From Candidatus Butyricimonas faecavium (GTDB lineage: Bacteria; Bacteroidota; Bacteroidia; Bacteroidales; Marinifilaceae): DNA of 64,000 nt. A model generated the notes under the pieces. That model ran no database searches, was not told the origin of the DNA, and saw only the letters and a program-made list of their open reading frames with translations. Shown in pieces: positions 27,296 to 36,274 of this stretch; the first letter of the stretch is position 1, and each line of letters begins with the position of its first letter. Location: the NCBI GenBank assembly GCA_944321125.1, contig CALUKD010000008.1, positions 88,199-152,198 on the forward strand, read 5' to 3'. The position numbers were made by a program, and so were the translations under genes.

Positions 27296-28561
27296 TCAGT
27301 GTTCATGGCTATGTCCGTGAGGAATTGCTCCGGATGCAGAGGCCATTTTGACTTGATAGGCTCCTTTGGTTACGACACGGTCTCCGGGGTGCAGGCCTTT
27401 GATGATCTGTACCTCTTTACCATTATTGGCTCCCAGTGCCACTTCTTGTTTGCGGTAGCCTTCCTCGTCAATTTGCACGTACACGTAGTAGATCCCCATT
27501 TCATTAGTCAATGCGGATACGGGGATGGATAACGTGTTTTCAATTGGAGCTGAAATAAGATATACTTCTACGAAAGACCCCGGAATCACGTCGCCTTTAT
27601 TGTCAAATTCGAAAGATACGGGGATAAAGAATGAATTCTCGTTAGAAGTTTTTCCGAAAGAAAGTAAGCGTCCGTTCAAGTCTTCCAAGGAGTAAACTTT
27701 ATTATCGTACGGGGTTTTGAAATTAGCGCTCGTTACGGATTGCATGGCATTGTAATATCTTTGAGATACTTCAGCTCGGAGTACTAAGCGTTGGTTTTGA
27801 GAAACCGTAGCCAACGGTTGTCCGACCGTGATGTATTCTCCTTCTTTTACAAGAATGTTTTTCACGTGTCCGTTAATCGGGGCGTTTACACTGACTCCTT
27901 TTGCCGTTTTATTATTGGATACGGCGTCATAAGCTGTTTTTGCGTTCTCGAATTCCAATTTGGAACTTTCGAATTCCTTTTGAGATATGATTTTGTCCTT
28001 TACAAGAGCTTCGGCTCGGTCGTAGCTGGCTTTAGCTGCCTCGTAAGTTGCTCTTACTTTCGTGTAGTAATCTCCTTCTGCGATGTCCTTTGAGGAAATC
28101 TGGAATAGGGATTGTCCTTTTTGCACCTTTGTCCCTTCCGTTAATTTGTTGGAAGAGAAAGAAACGATGCCATTGCTGGTGGCAACAATAACAGCCTCAT
28201 CGCCAGGGGCGGCAAGTACTTGTCCTGTTGTTTTAACAACTTGGTTAAAAGAGGCGGGTTGAATCTCCCGTACTTCGAAAGTGGTTTTTGCAGCTTGGGC
28301 TTTCGGGAAAATGATCTCATCACTGTGTTTTGTTTCTTCGCTTTCGTGGCTGTGACCAGCATGTTCCTCTGCCGTTTCATGTTCATGATCATGTCCCTCG
28401 TGTTCATGGTCGTGTCCTTCGTGGCTATGATTATGTCCTTCATGGTTATGTCCAACGTGAGTCTCCGTTGCGGAGTGAGTGTGTTTATCTTGTGAAGATT
28501 GGTTTTTGCACCCCCATAAGGAGATTGCCAATATTGTAATAGCATAAATAATTGTTCTCAT
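27296..28561 (-). CDS. RND periplasmic adaptor lipoprotein with His-rich N-terminus
   Basis: 421 residues from the ATG at 28561, chosen because it gives a lipobox (LWGC, Cys18); an upstream in-frame ATG adds a poor leader. Immediately after the anchor comes a roughly 55-residue His/Glu/Asp-rich segment with repeated GHNHEGH and GHDHEHE units, then the usual lipoyl/barrel-sandwich and alpha-hairpin domains of a membrane-fusion protein (about residues 100-400), ending GHSHEH. Both ends can bind divalent metal, consistent with metal handover to the RND pump 116 nt downstream. It is encoded second in the operon, 75 nt after a small His/Cys-rich protein gene. Confidence 0.9.
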   Translation of the reverse strand: MRTIIYAITILAISLWGCKNQSSQDKHTHSATETHVGHNHEGHNHSHEGHDHEHEGHDHEHETAEEHAGHSHESEETKHSDEIIFPKAQAAKTTFEVREIQPASFNQVVKTTGQVLAAPGDEAVIVATSNGIVSFSSNKLTEGTKVQKGQSLFQISSKDIAEGDYYTKVRATYEAAKASYDRAEALVKDKIISQKEFESSKLEFENAKTAYDAVSNNKTAKGVSVNAPINGHVKNILVKEGEYITVGQPLATVSQNQRLVLRAEVSQRYYNAMQSVTSANFKTPYDNKVYSLEDLNGRLLSFGKTSNENSFFIPVSFEFDNKGDVIPGSFVEVYLISAPIENTLSIPVSALTNEMGIYYVYVQIDEEGYRKQEVALGANNGKEVQIIKGLHPGDRVVTKGAYQVKMASASGAIPHGHSHEH

Positions 28562-28636
28562 AATAAGTGATTTAATGTTGAGAATAAAACAATAAATGAT
28601 AATTGTCCGGTTCATACCGGGCGAGTAATTCTATAT

Positions 28637-29065
28637 TTAAGCTATTACGGTAGGAGGGGCCCTGCCGGCAGAGGTGACGCTCCACGTGATCGAGTGGAGA
28701 CGTTCCTGGTAAAATATGGGTGGAACTTCTTTGGGTATTCCGAGAAATAATAACGAGTAATCTAATCCGGCAATGGTTAAAATGGATAGAAATGGTTGAT
28801 CCGGAATGATATTCGGACAACAATTACACTCTTCATGATGTTGTTTTACAATACTTGTCTGGAATAGTAATCTGACTTCACATTCTCCCTCGGCAGGACT
28901 TGAGTCATGTTCATGGTGACAGGCTTTTTCGATGGGTGAACTGTATTCATGTGTAGGCGTAAAACAAATTAATTTACCGTGGTGGTGATGAGGCATAATG
29001 GACGACAGTAGCATAATCATGCTAGCAAAAATAAGCGGGATAATAGCTACCTGTCGTTTCCTCAT
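28637..29065 (-). CDS. Small His/Cys-rich exported protein (DUF6769-like)
   Basis: 142 residues: an N-terminal hydrophobic helix (about 8-24) followed by PHHHHGKLICF, then CHHEHD and later KQHHEECNCCPN, giving a concentration of potential metal ligands. It resembles the Bacteroidetes DUF6769 family seen beside metal-efflux genes; that family name is from memory and moderately sure. It is the first gene of the efflux operon, behind the promoter at 29089-29120. A role as periplasmic metal sensor or chaperone is inferred from composition and position only. Confidence 0.75.
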   Translation of the reverse strand: MRKRQVAIIPLIFASMIMLLSSIMPHHHHGKLICFTPTHEYSSPIEKACHHEHDSSPAEGECEVRLLFQTSIVKQHHEECNCCPNIIPDQPFLSILTIAGLDYSLLFLGIPKEVPPIFYQERLHSITWSVTSAGRAPPTVIA

Positions 29066-29088
29066 GGTTTACAAACCTTTAATTTCTA

Positions 29089-29124
29089 CAAATATACTTT
29101 TTTGTATGCAAGTTTGCAAAACTT
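29089..29124 (-). promoter_or_regulatory. Promoter and palindromic operator candidate of the metal-efflux operon
   Basis: On the minus strand TTTG (29117-29120), 20 nt, TATATTTG (29089-29096): an excellent match to the Bacteroidetes housekeeping consensus. Overlapping the -33 box are TGCAA-GT-TTGCA (29107-29118) and AAGTTT-GCA-AAACTT (29110-29124), both dyad-symmetric, which could bind a dimeric metal-responsive repressor. Confidence 0.65.
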
Positions 29125-29149
29125 CACACAAAGTTTAATAAAACATTAA

Positions 29150-29536
29150 CTATTTCTGCATCTGTTTCTCAAAACCTTTCAACATCAATTCTGCAGACGC
29201 TGGGTTCGTTGCTAATGGAACATTGTGAACGTCACATACGCGCATTAACATTTGCACGTCCGGTTCGTGGGGGTGTTTCCCTAGCGGGTCACGGAAAAAT
29301 AGAACCATTTGTACTTTATGTTCTGCTACTTGTGCTGCAATTTGAGCATCTCCCCCAAGTGGACCGGAAAGAAGGCGTTCAACTTTTAGCCCGGCAGCCT
29401 GTGCATGTTTTCCGGTAGTTCCGGTAGCAATGATTTCGATGTTTGCTGAGTGCATGAATTCATAATGTCTGTTTAGAAAAGCAACCATATCTGCTTTTTT
29501 TCCGTCGTGTGCGATTACAGCTAGTTTCATTTTCAT
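29150..29536 (-). CDS. mgsA: Methylglyoxal synthase
   Basis: 128 residues. The whole protein is the MGS-like fold: N-terminal KLAVIAHDGKKADM, phosphate-binding ATGTTGKHAQAAG, catalytic LLSGPLGGDAQIAAQV (Asp as general base) and FFRDPLGKHPHEPDVQML with the conserved His. It converts dihydroxyacetone phosphate to methylglyoxal and phosphate, a bypass of lower glycolysis used when phosphate is short. It is shorter than E. coli MgsA because the C-terminal tail is trimmed. A TATATTTG element upstream (29553-29560, minus strand) could be its -7 box. It appears monocistronic. Confidence 0.95.
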   Translation of the reverse strand: MKMKLAVIAHDGKKADMVAFLNRHYEFMHSANIEIIATGTTGKHAQAAGLKVERLLSGPLGGDAQIAAQVAEHKVQMVLFFRDPLGKHPHEPDVQMLMRVCDVHNVPLATNPASAELMLKGFEKQMQK

Positions 29537-29586
29537 GTTATTTTAGGTCATACAAATATATAAATATGTATGTGAAAACCGGAAAG

Positions 29587-30705
29587 CTAAAAATTAAAAG
29601 TTTTGGTTGACTTCAGTATGGTGTCTGTTTTCCTGAAGAAATTCTTGCTTTTCGTCAGATGAAAATTTTTCATAACACTGTCGGCCAAATTTTCCGGAAC
29701 CACATAATAGCGCCGCTGTCCTCCCTCGTAGGGACGATACATGTAAAATTTAATCGGCTCCATTTGATAACGTACAGGATAGTTCTGAGGTTTCGTTAAA
29801 GTCACACGAATACATATTCCTCCTTCTGTTCCTTGTTGGGATTGGTTCGAAATAAAATTACCTAGAGAGAAAACGGTAACGCCTAGTGTATCTTTGTCCG
29901 AGATATAATATTCTATTGGCTGAACTACGTGGGGATGTGAACCGATAACCATATCAACTCCTTGTTCATGCAACCATTTACTTAATGTCCGTTGTTCTTT
30001 GTTTGGAAAGTTATGGTATTCATATCCCCAGTGCATGAAAGCTATAATATTGGTGGCCGTGTCCCGGCGGGCCAGTTGGATATCTTGTTTTATGGCGATC
30101 GTATCAATGTGCGGGACGACAAACCCTTTCGGAACGGGAAGGCCATTTGTTCCGTACGTGTAATTGAGTAATGCTATTTTGAATCCGTCTTTTTGGAGAT
30201 AGAGCGGGTGCCTCTTTTTGTAATTGAGTGTATCTGTGAATATTCCTGTATGTGGGATTCCTAACGAATCCAAATAATAGATCGTGTTGGAGATCCCTTT
30301 ACCGAATTGATCACAACTATGATTGTTGGCGGTAACAAACGTTGTTACTCCCAATTGATGAAGGTCTCGGGCTATTTGCCAGGGAGAGCAAAATCGGGGA
30401 TAACCGGAGAAGTCTTTATTTCCGAGGGTTGTTTCTAAGTTGGCAATGACGAAATCAGCATCCGCCCAATAAGGTGCGATATATTTGAAACATTTCTGAT
30501 ACTTGTAGTCTTTTTCCAATGGTTCGTGTGCGCTATATATCTGCGGAAGGTGTTGGATGATATCTCCGCAAAACAAAAGGGTTAACGTTTGGGACGTGTG
30601 AGGAAATTCTAATGGGTAATCGGTTTGAACGGGTGGTTTCTTCTCTTTGCAAGATGTGAACGACAGGAAGACGATACAGAACAAAAGAATTCGGTTGTAG
30701 GGCAT
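29587..30705 (-). CDS. CapA-family metallophosphatase-like lipoprotein
   Basis: 372 residues. Lipobox FTSC (Cys19), then a PGA_cap/CapA domain: LLFCGDIIQHLPQ (metal site), FVIANLETTLG, TFVTANNHSCDQFG, FMHWGYEYHNFPNKEQ and VIGSHPHVVQPIEYY, the ordered metallophosphoesterase motifs of the family. CapA of Bacillus acts in poly-gamma-glutamate export, but most Bacteroidetes members stand alone and their role is unknown. It lies downstream of the DsbD-alpha-like gene, separated by that gene's terminator (30754-30769), so it probably has its own promoter. Confidence 0.88.
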   Translation of the reverse strand: MPYNRILLFCIVFLSFTSCKEKKPPVQTDYPLEFPHTSQTLTLLFCGDIIQHLPQIYSAHEPLEKDYKYQKCFKYIAPYWADADFVIANLETTLGNKDFSGYPRFCSPWQIARDLHQLGVTTFVTANNHSCDQFGKGISNTIYYLDSLGIPHTGIFTDTLNYKKRHPLYLQKDGFKIALLNYTYGTNGLPVPKGFVVPHIDTIAIKQDIQLARRDTATNIIAFMHWGYEYHNFPNKEQRTLSKWLHEQGVDMVIGSHPHVVQPIEYYISDKDTLGVTVFSLGNFISNQSQQGTEGGICIRVTLTKPQNYPVRYQMEPIKFYMYRPYEGGQRRYYVVPENLADSVMKNFHLTKSKNFFRKTDTILKSTKTFNF

Positions 30706-30750
30706 GTATTTTTATTCTTTCGAGTTGATCTATGGGGAAGGGAGATAAAA

Positions 30751-30769
30751 AAAGCCGTCCGAAGACGGC
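30751..30769 (-). terminator. Rho-independent terminator with UUCG loop
   Basis: On the minus strand GCCGTC-TTCG-GACGGC (30754-30769) followed by TTTTTTT (30747-30753). It sits 7 nt below the stop of the DsbD-alpha-like gene. Confidence 0.88.
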
Positions 30770-30775
30770 CTTTGA

Positions 30776-31237
30776 TTATTTCGTTAATTCGAATTCAAAT
30801 TCTTCTTCGGCAGGAGGGATACATTGTCCGCCTGAGCAAGACATATATTCTACGTAGCCTACTAATTTAGCTTTGTCACCTTTTAGTTTCACCCGTTGTA
30901 TGAAAGTTACGGTTCCTTCGAAATATTTCAATTCCATGTTGAAGGCTTCGCTCTTTTCGGTTTTAGGTTCCGTGGTTGCTTTAAATTCTCCTACTAATTC
31001 AATGTCTTTTGTCTCGTCTTCATCTATATTGAAAGTTGTAGGAAGAGGTCCGTTCTCCGGTAATTTGGTATCATACAGATGCCAGCCACTTTCAACAGTT
31101 GCTTTACAGATAATGTCATAAACACCTTCACTTACTTTCTTGAAAGAAATTTGCCATTTCACTGGCTTTAATACCTGTGAATTTGCAGCCCCAACCATTA
31201 AGGTTAATATTGCTGTAAGAATTAATAGTCTTTTCAT
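30776..31237 (-). CDS. Stand-alone DsbD N-terminal (alpha) domain protein
   Basis: 153 residues: signal peptide (about 1-20, ending GAANS) and one immunoglobulin-like domain resembling the N-terminal domain of DsbD/ScsB (WHLYDTKLPENGPLPTTF, then MSCSGGQCIPPAEEEFEF). The C-terminal CSGGQC corresponds to the DsbD-alpha region that carries a redox Cys pair, here spaced Cys-x4-Cys. No DsbD membrane or thioredoxin domain follows, so it must work with a separate partner, or it may be a redox shuttle to the TlpA-type proteins of this window (inference). A TAATTTTG -7 element is present at 31296-31303 (minus strand). Confidence 0.82.
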   Translation of the reverse strand: MKRLLILTAILTLMVGAANSQVLKPVKWQISFKKVSEGVYDIICKATVESGWHLYDTKLPENGPLPTTFNIDEDETKDIELVGEFKATTEPKTEKSEAFNMELKYFEGTVTFIQRVKLKGDKAKLVGYVEYMSCSGGQCIPPAEEEFEFELTK

Positions 31238-31338
31238 GAATAAATTAAATTAGTTTTTAAAATAATTTCTCTCTAAAATTTAGTGATGCAAAATACAAAA
31301 TTATCGAGAAAAACTATGTTAGCTTATAGTTAAATTTT

Positions 31339-34209
31339 TTATAATGTTTTTTTCACGGCCACTTCTTCAAAACTTTCGACGAAATCTCCTGTCCGGATAT
31401 CGTTGTAATTGTAGATGTTCAAACCACACTCGAATCCCTTGGAAACTTCTTTCACGTCATCCTTGAAACGTTTCAAGGAGCCCAATTCTCCGGTAAAGAT
31501 CACGATACCATCCCGAATCACGCGTACTTTTGAGGAACGGGTAATCTTTCCGTCTCTCACGATACATCCGGCAATCGTTCCCACCTTGGAAATCTTGAAT
31601 GTTTCAAGCACTTCCACTGTAGAGGTGATCTCTTCTTTGAATTCTGGGGATAACATCCCTTCCATAGCGGATTTGATTTCCTCGATTGCTGTGTAGATAA
31701 TAGAGTAAAGTCGGATGTCGATTTCCTCTTTCTCTGCTAGTTTTCTAGCACCCATGGATGGACGTACTTGGAATCCGATGATGATAGCGTTCGATGCGGC
31801 AGCCAACATGACATCGCCTTCGGAAATTTGTCCCACGGCTTTGTGAATCACGTTCACTTGGATTTCCGGGGTCGACAACTTGATTAAAGAGTCAGATAAT
31901 GCCTCGATAGAGCCATCCACATCTCCTTTCACAATGATGTTTAATTCTTGGAAGTTTCCAATAGCAATACGTCTGCCTATTTCATCCAGTGTGATATGTT
32001 TCTGAGTACGCAACCCTTGTTCGCGTTGTAATTGTTCTCGCTTGTTAGCCAAAGCACGGGCATCTTTCTCATTACCCATGACATTGAATTTGTCTCCGGC
32101 CTGTGGAGCCCCGTTCAATCCGAGTATCAATGCCGGGCTAGATGGTCCGGCCTCATCCATTTTGCTTCCGCGTTCGTTGAACATGGCTTTCACGTGTCCG
32201 AAATATTGTCCGGCGAGTACTACATCTCCCACGCGTAACGTTCCGTTCTGTACGAGTACGGTTGCTACGTAACCCCGTCCTTTATCCAGAGAGGATTCGA
32301 TGATTGAACCGATTGCTTTCCGTTTAGGGTTAGCTTTTAATTCTAGAATTTCAGCCTCAAGCAACACTTTCTCCAAAAGTTCTTCTACATTCAAACCTTT
32401 TTTGGCAGAAATTTCTTGACATTGATATTTACCACCCCATTCCTCAACCAAATAGTTCATAGCGGCTAGTTCTTCCCGAATCTTGTCCGGGTTAGCTCCT
32501 GGTTTATCGATCTTGTTTATTGCGAATACAATAGGTACTCCTGCGGCACTGGCGTGATTGATTGCCTCAACGGTTTGCGGCATGACATTATCATCGGCAG
32601 CGATAATAATGATGGCAATATCCGTTACTTGAGCACCTCTGGCACGCATGGCCGTAAACGCCTCGTGTCCCGGGGTATCTAAAAACGTTACGGTTCTACC
32701 GTCAGCAAGTTTCACACTGTAAGCACCGATGTGCTGAGTGATTCCTCCGGCCTCACCGGCAATCACGTTTGCTTTACGGATGTAGTCCAGTAAAGATGTT
32801 TTACCGTGGTCAACGTGTCCCATGACTGTCACGATTGGCGGACGGGACTCTAAGTGTTCTTCTTGTTCGTCTTCATCTTCATCTTCATCGATGGCCTCTT
32901 GGATATCCACACTCACGAATTCTACATCGAAACCGAATTCTTCTGCCACGATATTAATAGTTTCAGCGTCCAGACGTTGGTTGATGGATACGAACAGGCC
33001 AAGTGACATACAAGTAGAGATAATATCTGCTACGGAAATATCCATCATGGTTGCTAACTCACTAACCGTAACGAATTCCGTAAGTTTAAGAATACTCTTT
33101 TCCAACTCTGCCTGCTCCATTTCAGCCTGCATTTTTTGGTGTACGGCATCCCGTTTATCTCTTCTGTGTTTGGAACTTTTGGTCTTTCCTTTGTTTCCCA
33201 AACGGGCAAACGTGTCTTTAATTTGTTTTTGTATGTCTTCTTCAGAAATTTCAGCCTTGCTGGCTTTCTTTTTCTTTATTTTCTTTATTTTCTTCTTGCT
33301 TTCTTCCTGCTTCGCTGTTTTAGAAATTTCAATATTGATTTTCTCGTCTTTTTTTAGAATACGTTTTCTTTTTTTACGTATTTCAGATTCTTCCGAATCA
33401 TCCTCACCTTCATTTATTACGACATTTTTCTTGAGTATAATCTCATCTGTACTCTTAGGAGGCATTAAAGATTTTTTCTTGAGTTCTCGTTTATCTCTTT
33501 CTCTTTCCTGTTTGCTTTTCTTTGGAGGGCGAGTACGTTGGTTGATTGCATCCAAATCAATTGTTCCGACAACCTTCACGTCTTTAATCGCTGGGGTCGG
33601 TGATTTGTAACTTACTTCCCTGTCGATTTTATTGGAATAATCTTCAGCTGAGGTTTTTTCTTCCTGACGGGTTTCAACCTTCGGTTGCTTGATGATTGTT
33701 TTCGGAGTTCTGGCAACAAACGTCGGCGTTTCTTCCCGTTCAGGCTTTTGTGTTATTACGGGAGTTTCTTTTACTTGTGGTTCTATCGGTTTTTCCTCCT
33801 TCTTTTCTTCTACTTTCACCTCTTTTGGCTCCTCGACCTTTTCTTCCGGTTTCTGTTGTTTGTTTAGTCTGTTCAGATCGATATGATCCACGACCTTGAT
33901 TTTGTTTTCCAGTTTGATCTCGTCTTTTATAGATATGAATTCCGGTGTATGTTCCTCCGAACCATTGTTCATGTTGTCAATGGTAACAGTTTCTTTTTTC
34001 AACCGTGTATTTTTTAAATCTACTCGATTGGATTCTTTTTTAGCTTCGCTATCGGTAGAAAACTCTTTTGCAACCAAAGAGTACTGGTCATCTGTTAATT
34101 TTGCATTTGGATCAGATGAAATCTTAATCCCCTTTTCCTGCAGGAAATCCACTATAGTGGACAAGCCTACGTTAAATTCTCTAGCAACTTTACTTAGTCT
34201 AACTGCCAT
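31339..34209 (-). CDS. infB: Translation initiation factor IF-2
   Basis: 956 residues. An N-terminal IF2_N helical module (about 1-50) is followed by a long low-complexity Lys/Glu-rich linker (about 60-370, with coiled-coil stretches such as [14 protein letters not shown]), a second IF2_N motif (about 375-430), the GTPase domain (G1 [10 protein letters not shown]3 DTPGHE, G4 NKID), then beta-barrel domains II-IV. It is a ribosome-bound GTPase that places fMet-tRNA in the P site. It lies 42 nt after nusA in the conserved rimP-nusA-infB cluster. The linker makes this antisense-ORF-rich on the other strand; those are not genes. Confidence 0.97.
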   Translation of the reverse strand: MAVRLSKVAREFNVGLSTIVDFLQEKGIKISSDPNAKLTDDQYSLVAKEFSTDSEAKKESNRVDLKNTRLKKETVTIDNMNNGSEEHTPEFISIKDEIKLENKIKVVDHIDLNRLNKQQKPEEKVEEPKEVKVEEKKEEKPIEPQVKETPVITQKPEREETPTFVARTPKTIIKQPKVETRQEEKTSAEDYSNKIDREVSYKSPTPAIKDVKVVGTIDLDAINQRTRPPKKSKQERERDKRELKKKSLMPPKSTDEIILKKNVVINEGEDDSEESEIRKKRKRILKKDEKINIEISKTAKQEESKKKIKKIKKKKASKAEISEEDIQKQIKDTFARLGNKGKTKSSKHRRDKRDAVHQKMQAEMEQAELEKSILKLTEFVTVSELATMMDISVADIISTCMSLGLFVSINQRLDAETINIVAEEFGFDVEFVSVDIQEAIDEDEDEDEQEEHLESRPPIVTVMGHVDHGKTSLLDYIRKANVIAGEAGGITQHIGAYSVKLADGRTVTFLDTPGHEAFTAMRARGAQVTDIAIIIIAADDNVMPQTVEAINHASAAGVPIVFAINKIDKPGANPDKIREELAAMNYLVEEWGGKYQCQEISAKKGLNVEELLEKVLLEAEILELKANPKRKAIGSIIESSLDKGRGYVATVLVQNGTLRVGDVVLAGQYFGHVKAMFNERGSKMDEAGPSSPALILGLNGAPQAGDKFNVMGNEKDARALANKREQLQREQGLRTQKHITLDEIGRRIAIGNFQELNIIVKGDVDGSIEALSDSLIKLSTPEIQVNVIHKAVGQISEGDVMLAAASNAIIIGFQVRPSMGARKLAEKEEIDIRLYSIIYTAIEEIKSAMEGMLSPEFKEEITSTVEVLETFKISKVGTIAGCIVRDGKITRSSKVRVIRDGIVIFTGELGSLKRFKDDVKEVSKGFECGLNIYNYNDIRTGDFVESFEEVAVKKTL

Positions 34210-34251
34210 ATTAAGATTTTATTTTACAAGCATTATAACCTTGAGCGTTCC

Positions 34252-35490
34252 TTATTCAAATTCAGCTCTTAATATTTTGAGAACATCCCTGATGGTCTCT
34301 ATCTCAAGATCAGTCCTGCTCTCTAATTCTGATTCACTTAACTCTAACACGCTCTTTGCCGTGTCGCAACCCACGCGTTTCAGTTCTTCGATTACCCAGG
34401 GTTCGATCTCATCAGAGAATTCCTCCAAGTTAACGTCTTCTTCTTCTGCGGTTTCAAGCTCACGATAAACATCGATTTCATAACCTGTGAGTTGACTGGC
34501 CAGTTTGATATTCAAACCGCCTTTACCGATAGCGAGGGAAACTTCCTCTGGATTCAGGTAAACATTCGCTCTCTTGTTTTCTTCGTCCATTTCAATCTTA
34601 TTGATCTTGGCTGGGTTCAACGCACGGGTGATGTATAGCTGGATGTTGTTCGTGTAGTTAATCACGTCAATATTTTCGTTTCTTAGTTCCCGGACAATCC
34701 CATGTATACGTGAACCTTTCATCCCGACACAAGCACCTACCGGATCGATACGGTCATCGTATGATTCAACGGCTACTTTGGCACGTTCTCCCGGAACACG
34801 CACCACGTTTTTGATCGTGATCAGTCCATCAAATATTTCCGGAACTTCGTTCTCGAATAATCTTTCAAGGAATACGGGTGATGTCCGGGAAAGAATGATA
34901 TATGGGGAAGCGTTCTTCATTTCCACGCGAATTACCACTGCCCGGATGGTATCTCCTTTTTTGAAAAAATCGCTAGGAATTTGTTCTTGTTTCGGAAGAA
35001 TCAACTCGTTACCCTCGTCATCCAATACTAGAATTTCTTTTTTCCACACTTGATAAACTTCGCCAGTCACGATCTGGCCCACTTTCTCTTTGTATTTCGT
35101 GAAAATATGATCTTTTTCCAGTTCGAGAATCCGGGCAGACAGGTTTTGTCTCAATGCTAGAACAGAACGACGTCCGAAATCTTTGAATTTTACTTCGTCT
35201 GTCACCTCTTCTCCCACTTCGTAGTCTGCATCGATTTTCTTAGCTTCTGTCAACGAAATTTGGGTATTGGGATTCTCGAAAGCATCGTCTTCCACCACGA
35301 TACGGTTTCTCCAGATTTCCAAGTCTCCTTTGTCGATATTTATAATGATGTCAAAATTCTCGTCCGTCCCGTAACGCTTGATAAGCATGTTTCTGAATAT
35401 ATCTTCCAACACTCTCATCAAGGTTGCCCTGTCAATATTTTTAAGCTCTTTAAATTCTGCGAATGAATCTATTAAATTAATGGCTTCCAT
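34252..35490 (-). CDS. nusA: Transcription termination/antitermination factor NusA
   Basis: 412 residues. N-terminal RNA polymerase-binding domain (about 1-125), S1 domain (about 130-200, IVTGEVYQVWKKEILVLDD), two KH domains (about 205-345, with VGACVGMKGSRIHGIVREL and LAIGKGGLNIKLASQLTGY), and a short acidic C-terminal tail with helix-hairpin-helix remnants (VIEELKRVGCDTAKSVLEL). It modulates pausing, termination and antitermination. It is second in the operon, 15 nt after rimP. Confidence 0.97.
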   Translation of the reverse strand: MEAINLIDSFAEFKELKNIDRATLMRVLEDIFRNMLIKRYGTDENFDIIINIDKGDLEIWRNRIVVEDDAFENPNTQISLTEAKKIDADYEVGEEVTDEVKFKDFGRRSVLALRQNLSARILELEKDHIFTKYKEKVGQIVTGEVYQVWKKEILVLDDEGNELILPKQEQIPSDFFKKGDTIRAVVIRVEMKNASPYIILSRTSPVFLERLFENEVPEIFDGLITIKNVVRVPGERAKVAVESYDDRIDPVGACVGMKGSRIHGIVRELRNENIDVINYTNNIQLYITRALNPAKINKIEMDEENKRANVYLNPEEVSLAIGKGGLNIKLASQLTGYEIDVYRELETAEEEDVNLEEFSDEIEPWVIEELKRVGCDTAKSVLELSESELESRTDLEIETIRDVLKILRAEFE

Positions 35491-35505
35491 TTTTATTTTA
35501 TGTAT

Positions 35506-35970
35506 TTAGAAAACAACAATATCTTTAACCTCCTTTATGTCTGTAAAATGAATCTCTTTCTCCATTTTGACTATGCTTTTTTTCTTCTTTCCTTCAACAG
35601 CTATTTTTTCTTCGCATTCGATCACGATCCCTGTGTTGGAATAGGATTTTAATGTTCCCTGTAATTTTTCCCCGTTTTGCAATTTTACTTCCACTTGGCG
35701 TCCCAGATTTTTTTCGTATTGCTGGATTACCTTGAAGGGATAACCAATTCCGGCACTCGAAACAGTTAACTCGAAATCTTCGACATCTCGGTCTAGCTTT
35801 GCATCTAATTGTTTGCTGAGGGTTACGCAGGAATCCACGTTAATCCCCTTCAGGGAGTCGATGTAGACCTCGATCGAGTTTTCTGGAGATACTTTCAAGT
35901 CCACCAGAAACAAATCTGTCCCTTGCAGTATTGTTTCAATAATGTCTTTTATTTCCTCTGTACTTTTCAT
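35506..35970 (-). CDS. rimP: Ribosome maturation factor RimP
   Basis: 154 residues from the ATG at 35970. A longer in-frame version would begin inside the promoter (-7 box 36037-36044), so it is rejected. N-terminal domain (about 1-72) with IEVYIDSLKGINVDSCVTLSKQ and VEDFELTVSSAGIGYP; C-terminal SH3-like domain (about 78-154) with RQVEVKLQNGEKLQGTL. It binds the 30S subunit during maturation. First gene of rimP-nusA-infB; the strong promoter upstream drives the whole set. Confidence 0.94.
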   Translation of the reverse strand: MKSTEEIKDIIETILQGTDLFLVDLKVSPENSIEVYIDSLKGINVDSCVTLSKQLDAKLDRDVEDFELTVSSAGIGYPFKVIQQYEKNLGRQVEVKLQNGEKLQGTLKSYSNTGIVIECEEKIAVEGKKKKSIVKMEKEIHFTDIKEVKDIVVF

Positions 35971-36030
35971 TCTACTCTTTGATCTAAGATAACAGAAGAG
36001 GGGACTAATCGCCCCCTCGTTGTTAATAAC
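35971..36030 (-). promoter_or_regulatory. Leader of rimP-nusA-infB with hairpin
   Basis: Between the predicted transcription start (about 36030) and the rimP ATG, the minus strand reads GAGGGG, a 9-nt interval, CCCCTC (35997-36017), flanked by AACA/TGTT. It lacks a T tract, so it is a structured 5' leader rather than a simple terminator. In E. coli this operon is autoregulated; a comparable role is an inference. Confidence 0.45.
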
Positions 36031-36036
36031 CGCATG

Positions 36037-36067
36037 CAAAGATACAATTAATTATTTTTAATCCAAA
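36037..36067 (-). promoter_or_regulatory. Promoter of rimP-nusA-infB
   Basis: On the minus strand TTTG (36064-36067), a 19-nt spacer and TATCTTTG (36037-36044): a near-perfect TTTG-N19-TAnnTTTG. It sets the rimP start at 35970. Between this promoter and lpxD, 36068-36274 holds no gene; the only other element seen is the lpxD -7 box at 36250. Confidence 0.8.
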
Positions 36068-36249
36068 GAGTTCCGATGGAAAATCAGTGAGACTAAGATA
36101 TTTTCCGGGGAGAACGTTTCCGGAGAAGAGGTAGTATATCACGGGAATTTATGTTGGCTGTAAGCCTTTAGGTGTTGATATGTATGGTTTTAAATATTAG
36201 TATTGAAACATATTTGTCACATTTTCTATATAGTTCCAAATAAAATTTG

Positions 36250-36257
36250 TAAGTTTG
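36250..36257 (+). promoter_or_regulatory. -7 box for lpxD operon
   Basis: TAAGTTTG matches TAnnTTTG and lies 17 nt before the lpxD ATG. No clear TTG is found 19-21 nt upstream, so only the -7 half is supported. Confidence 0.4.
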
Positions 36258-36274
36258 CCGAAATTTTTTGAATT

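Noticed and set aside
28380..28490. Repeated HDHEHEG-coding units as a possible CRISPR or tandem-repeat array
   Set aside because: They are in-frame codons of the His-rich segment of the RND adaptor lipoprotein.
24075..29065. Interpretation as a multidrug rather than metal efflux operon
   Set aside because: The RND helix-4 motif and the His-rich adaptor and small protein fit heavy-metal pumps better.
32822..33899. Long plus-strand open frames (up to 262 codons) opposite infB
   Set aside because: They are antisense to the Lys/Glu-rich linker of IF-2, are Ser/Phe/Leu-rich low-complexity and have no domain or start signal; the IF-2 frame is certain.
35971..36039. Longer N-terminus for RimP starting at 36039
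   Set aside because: That start lies within the -7 promoter box (36037-36044).
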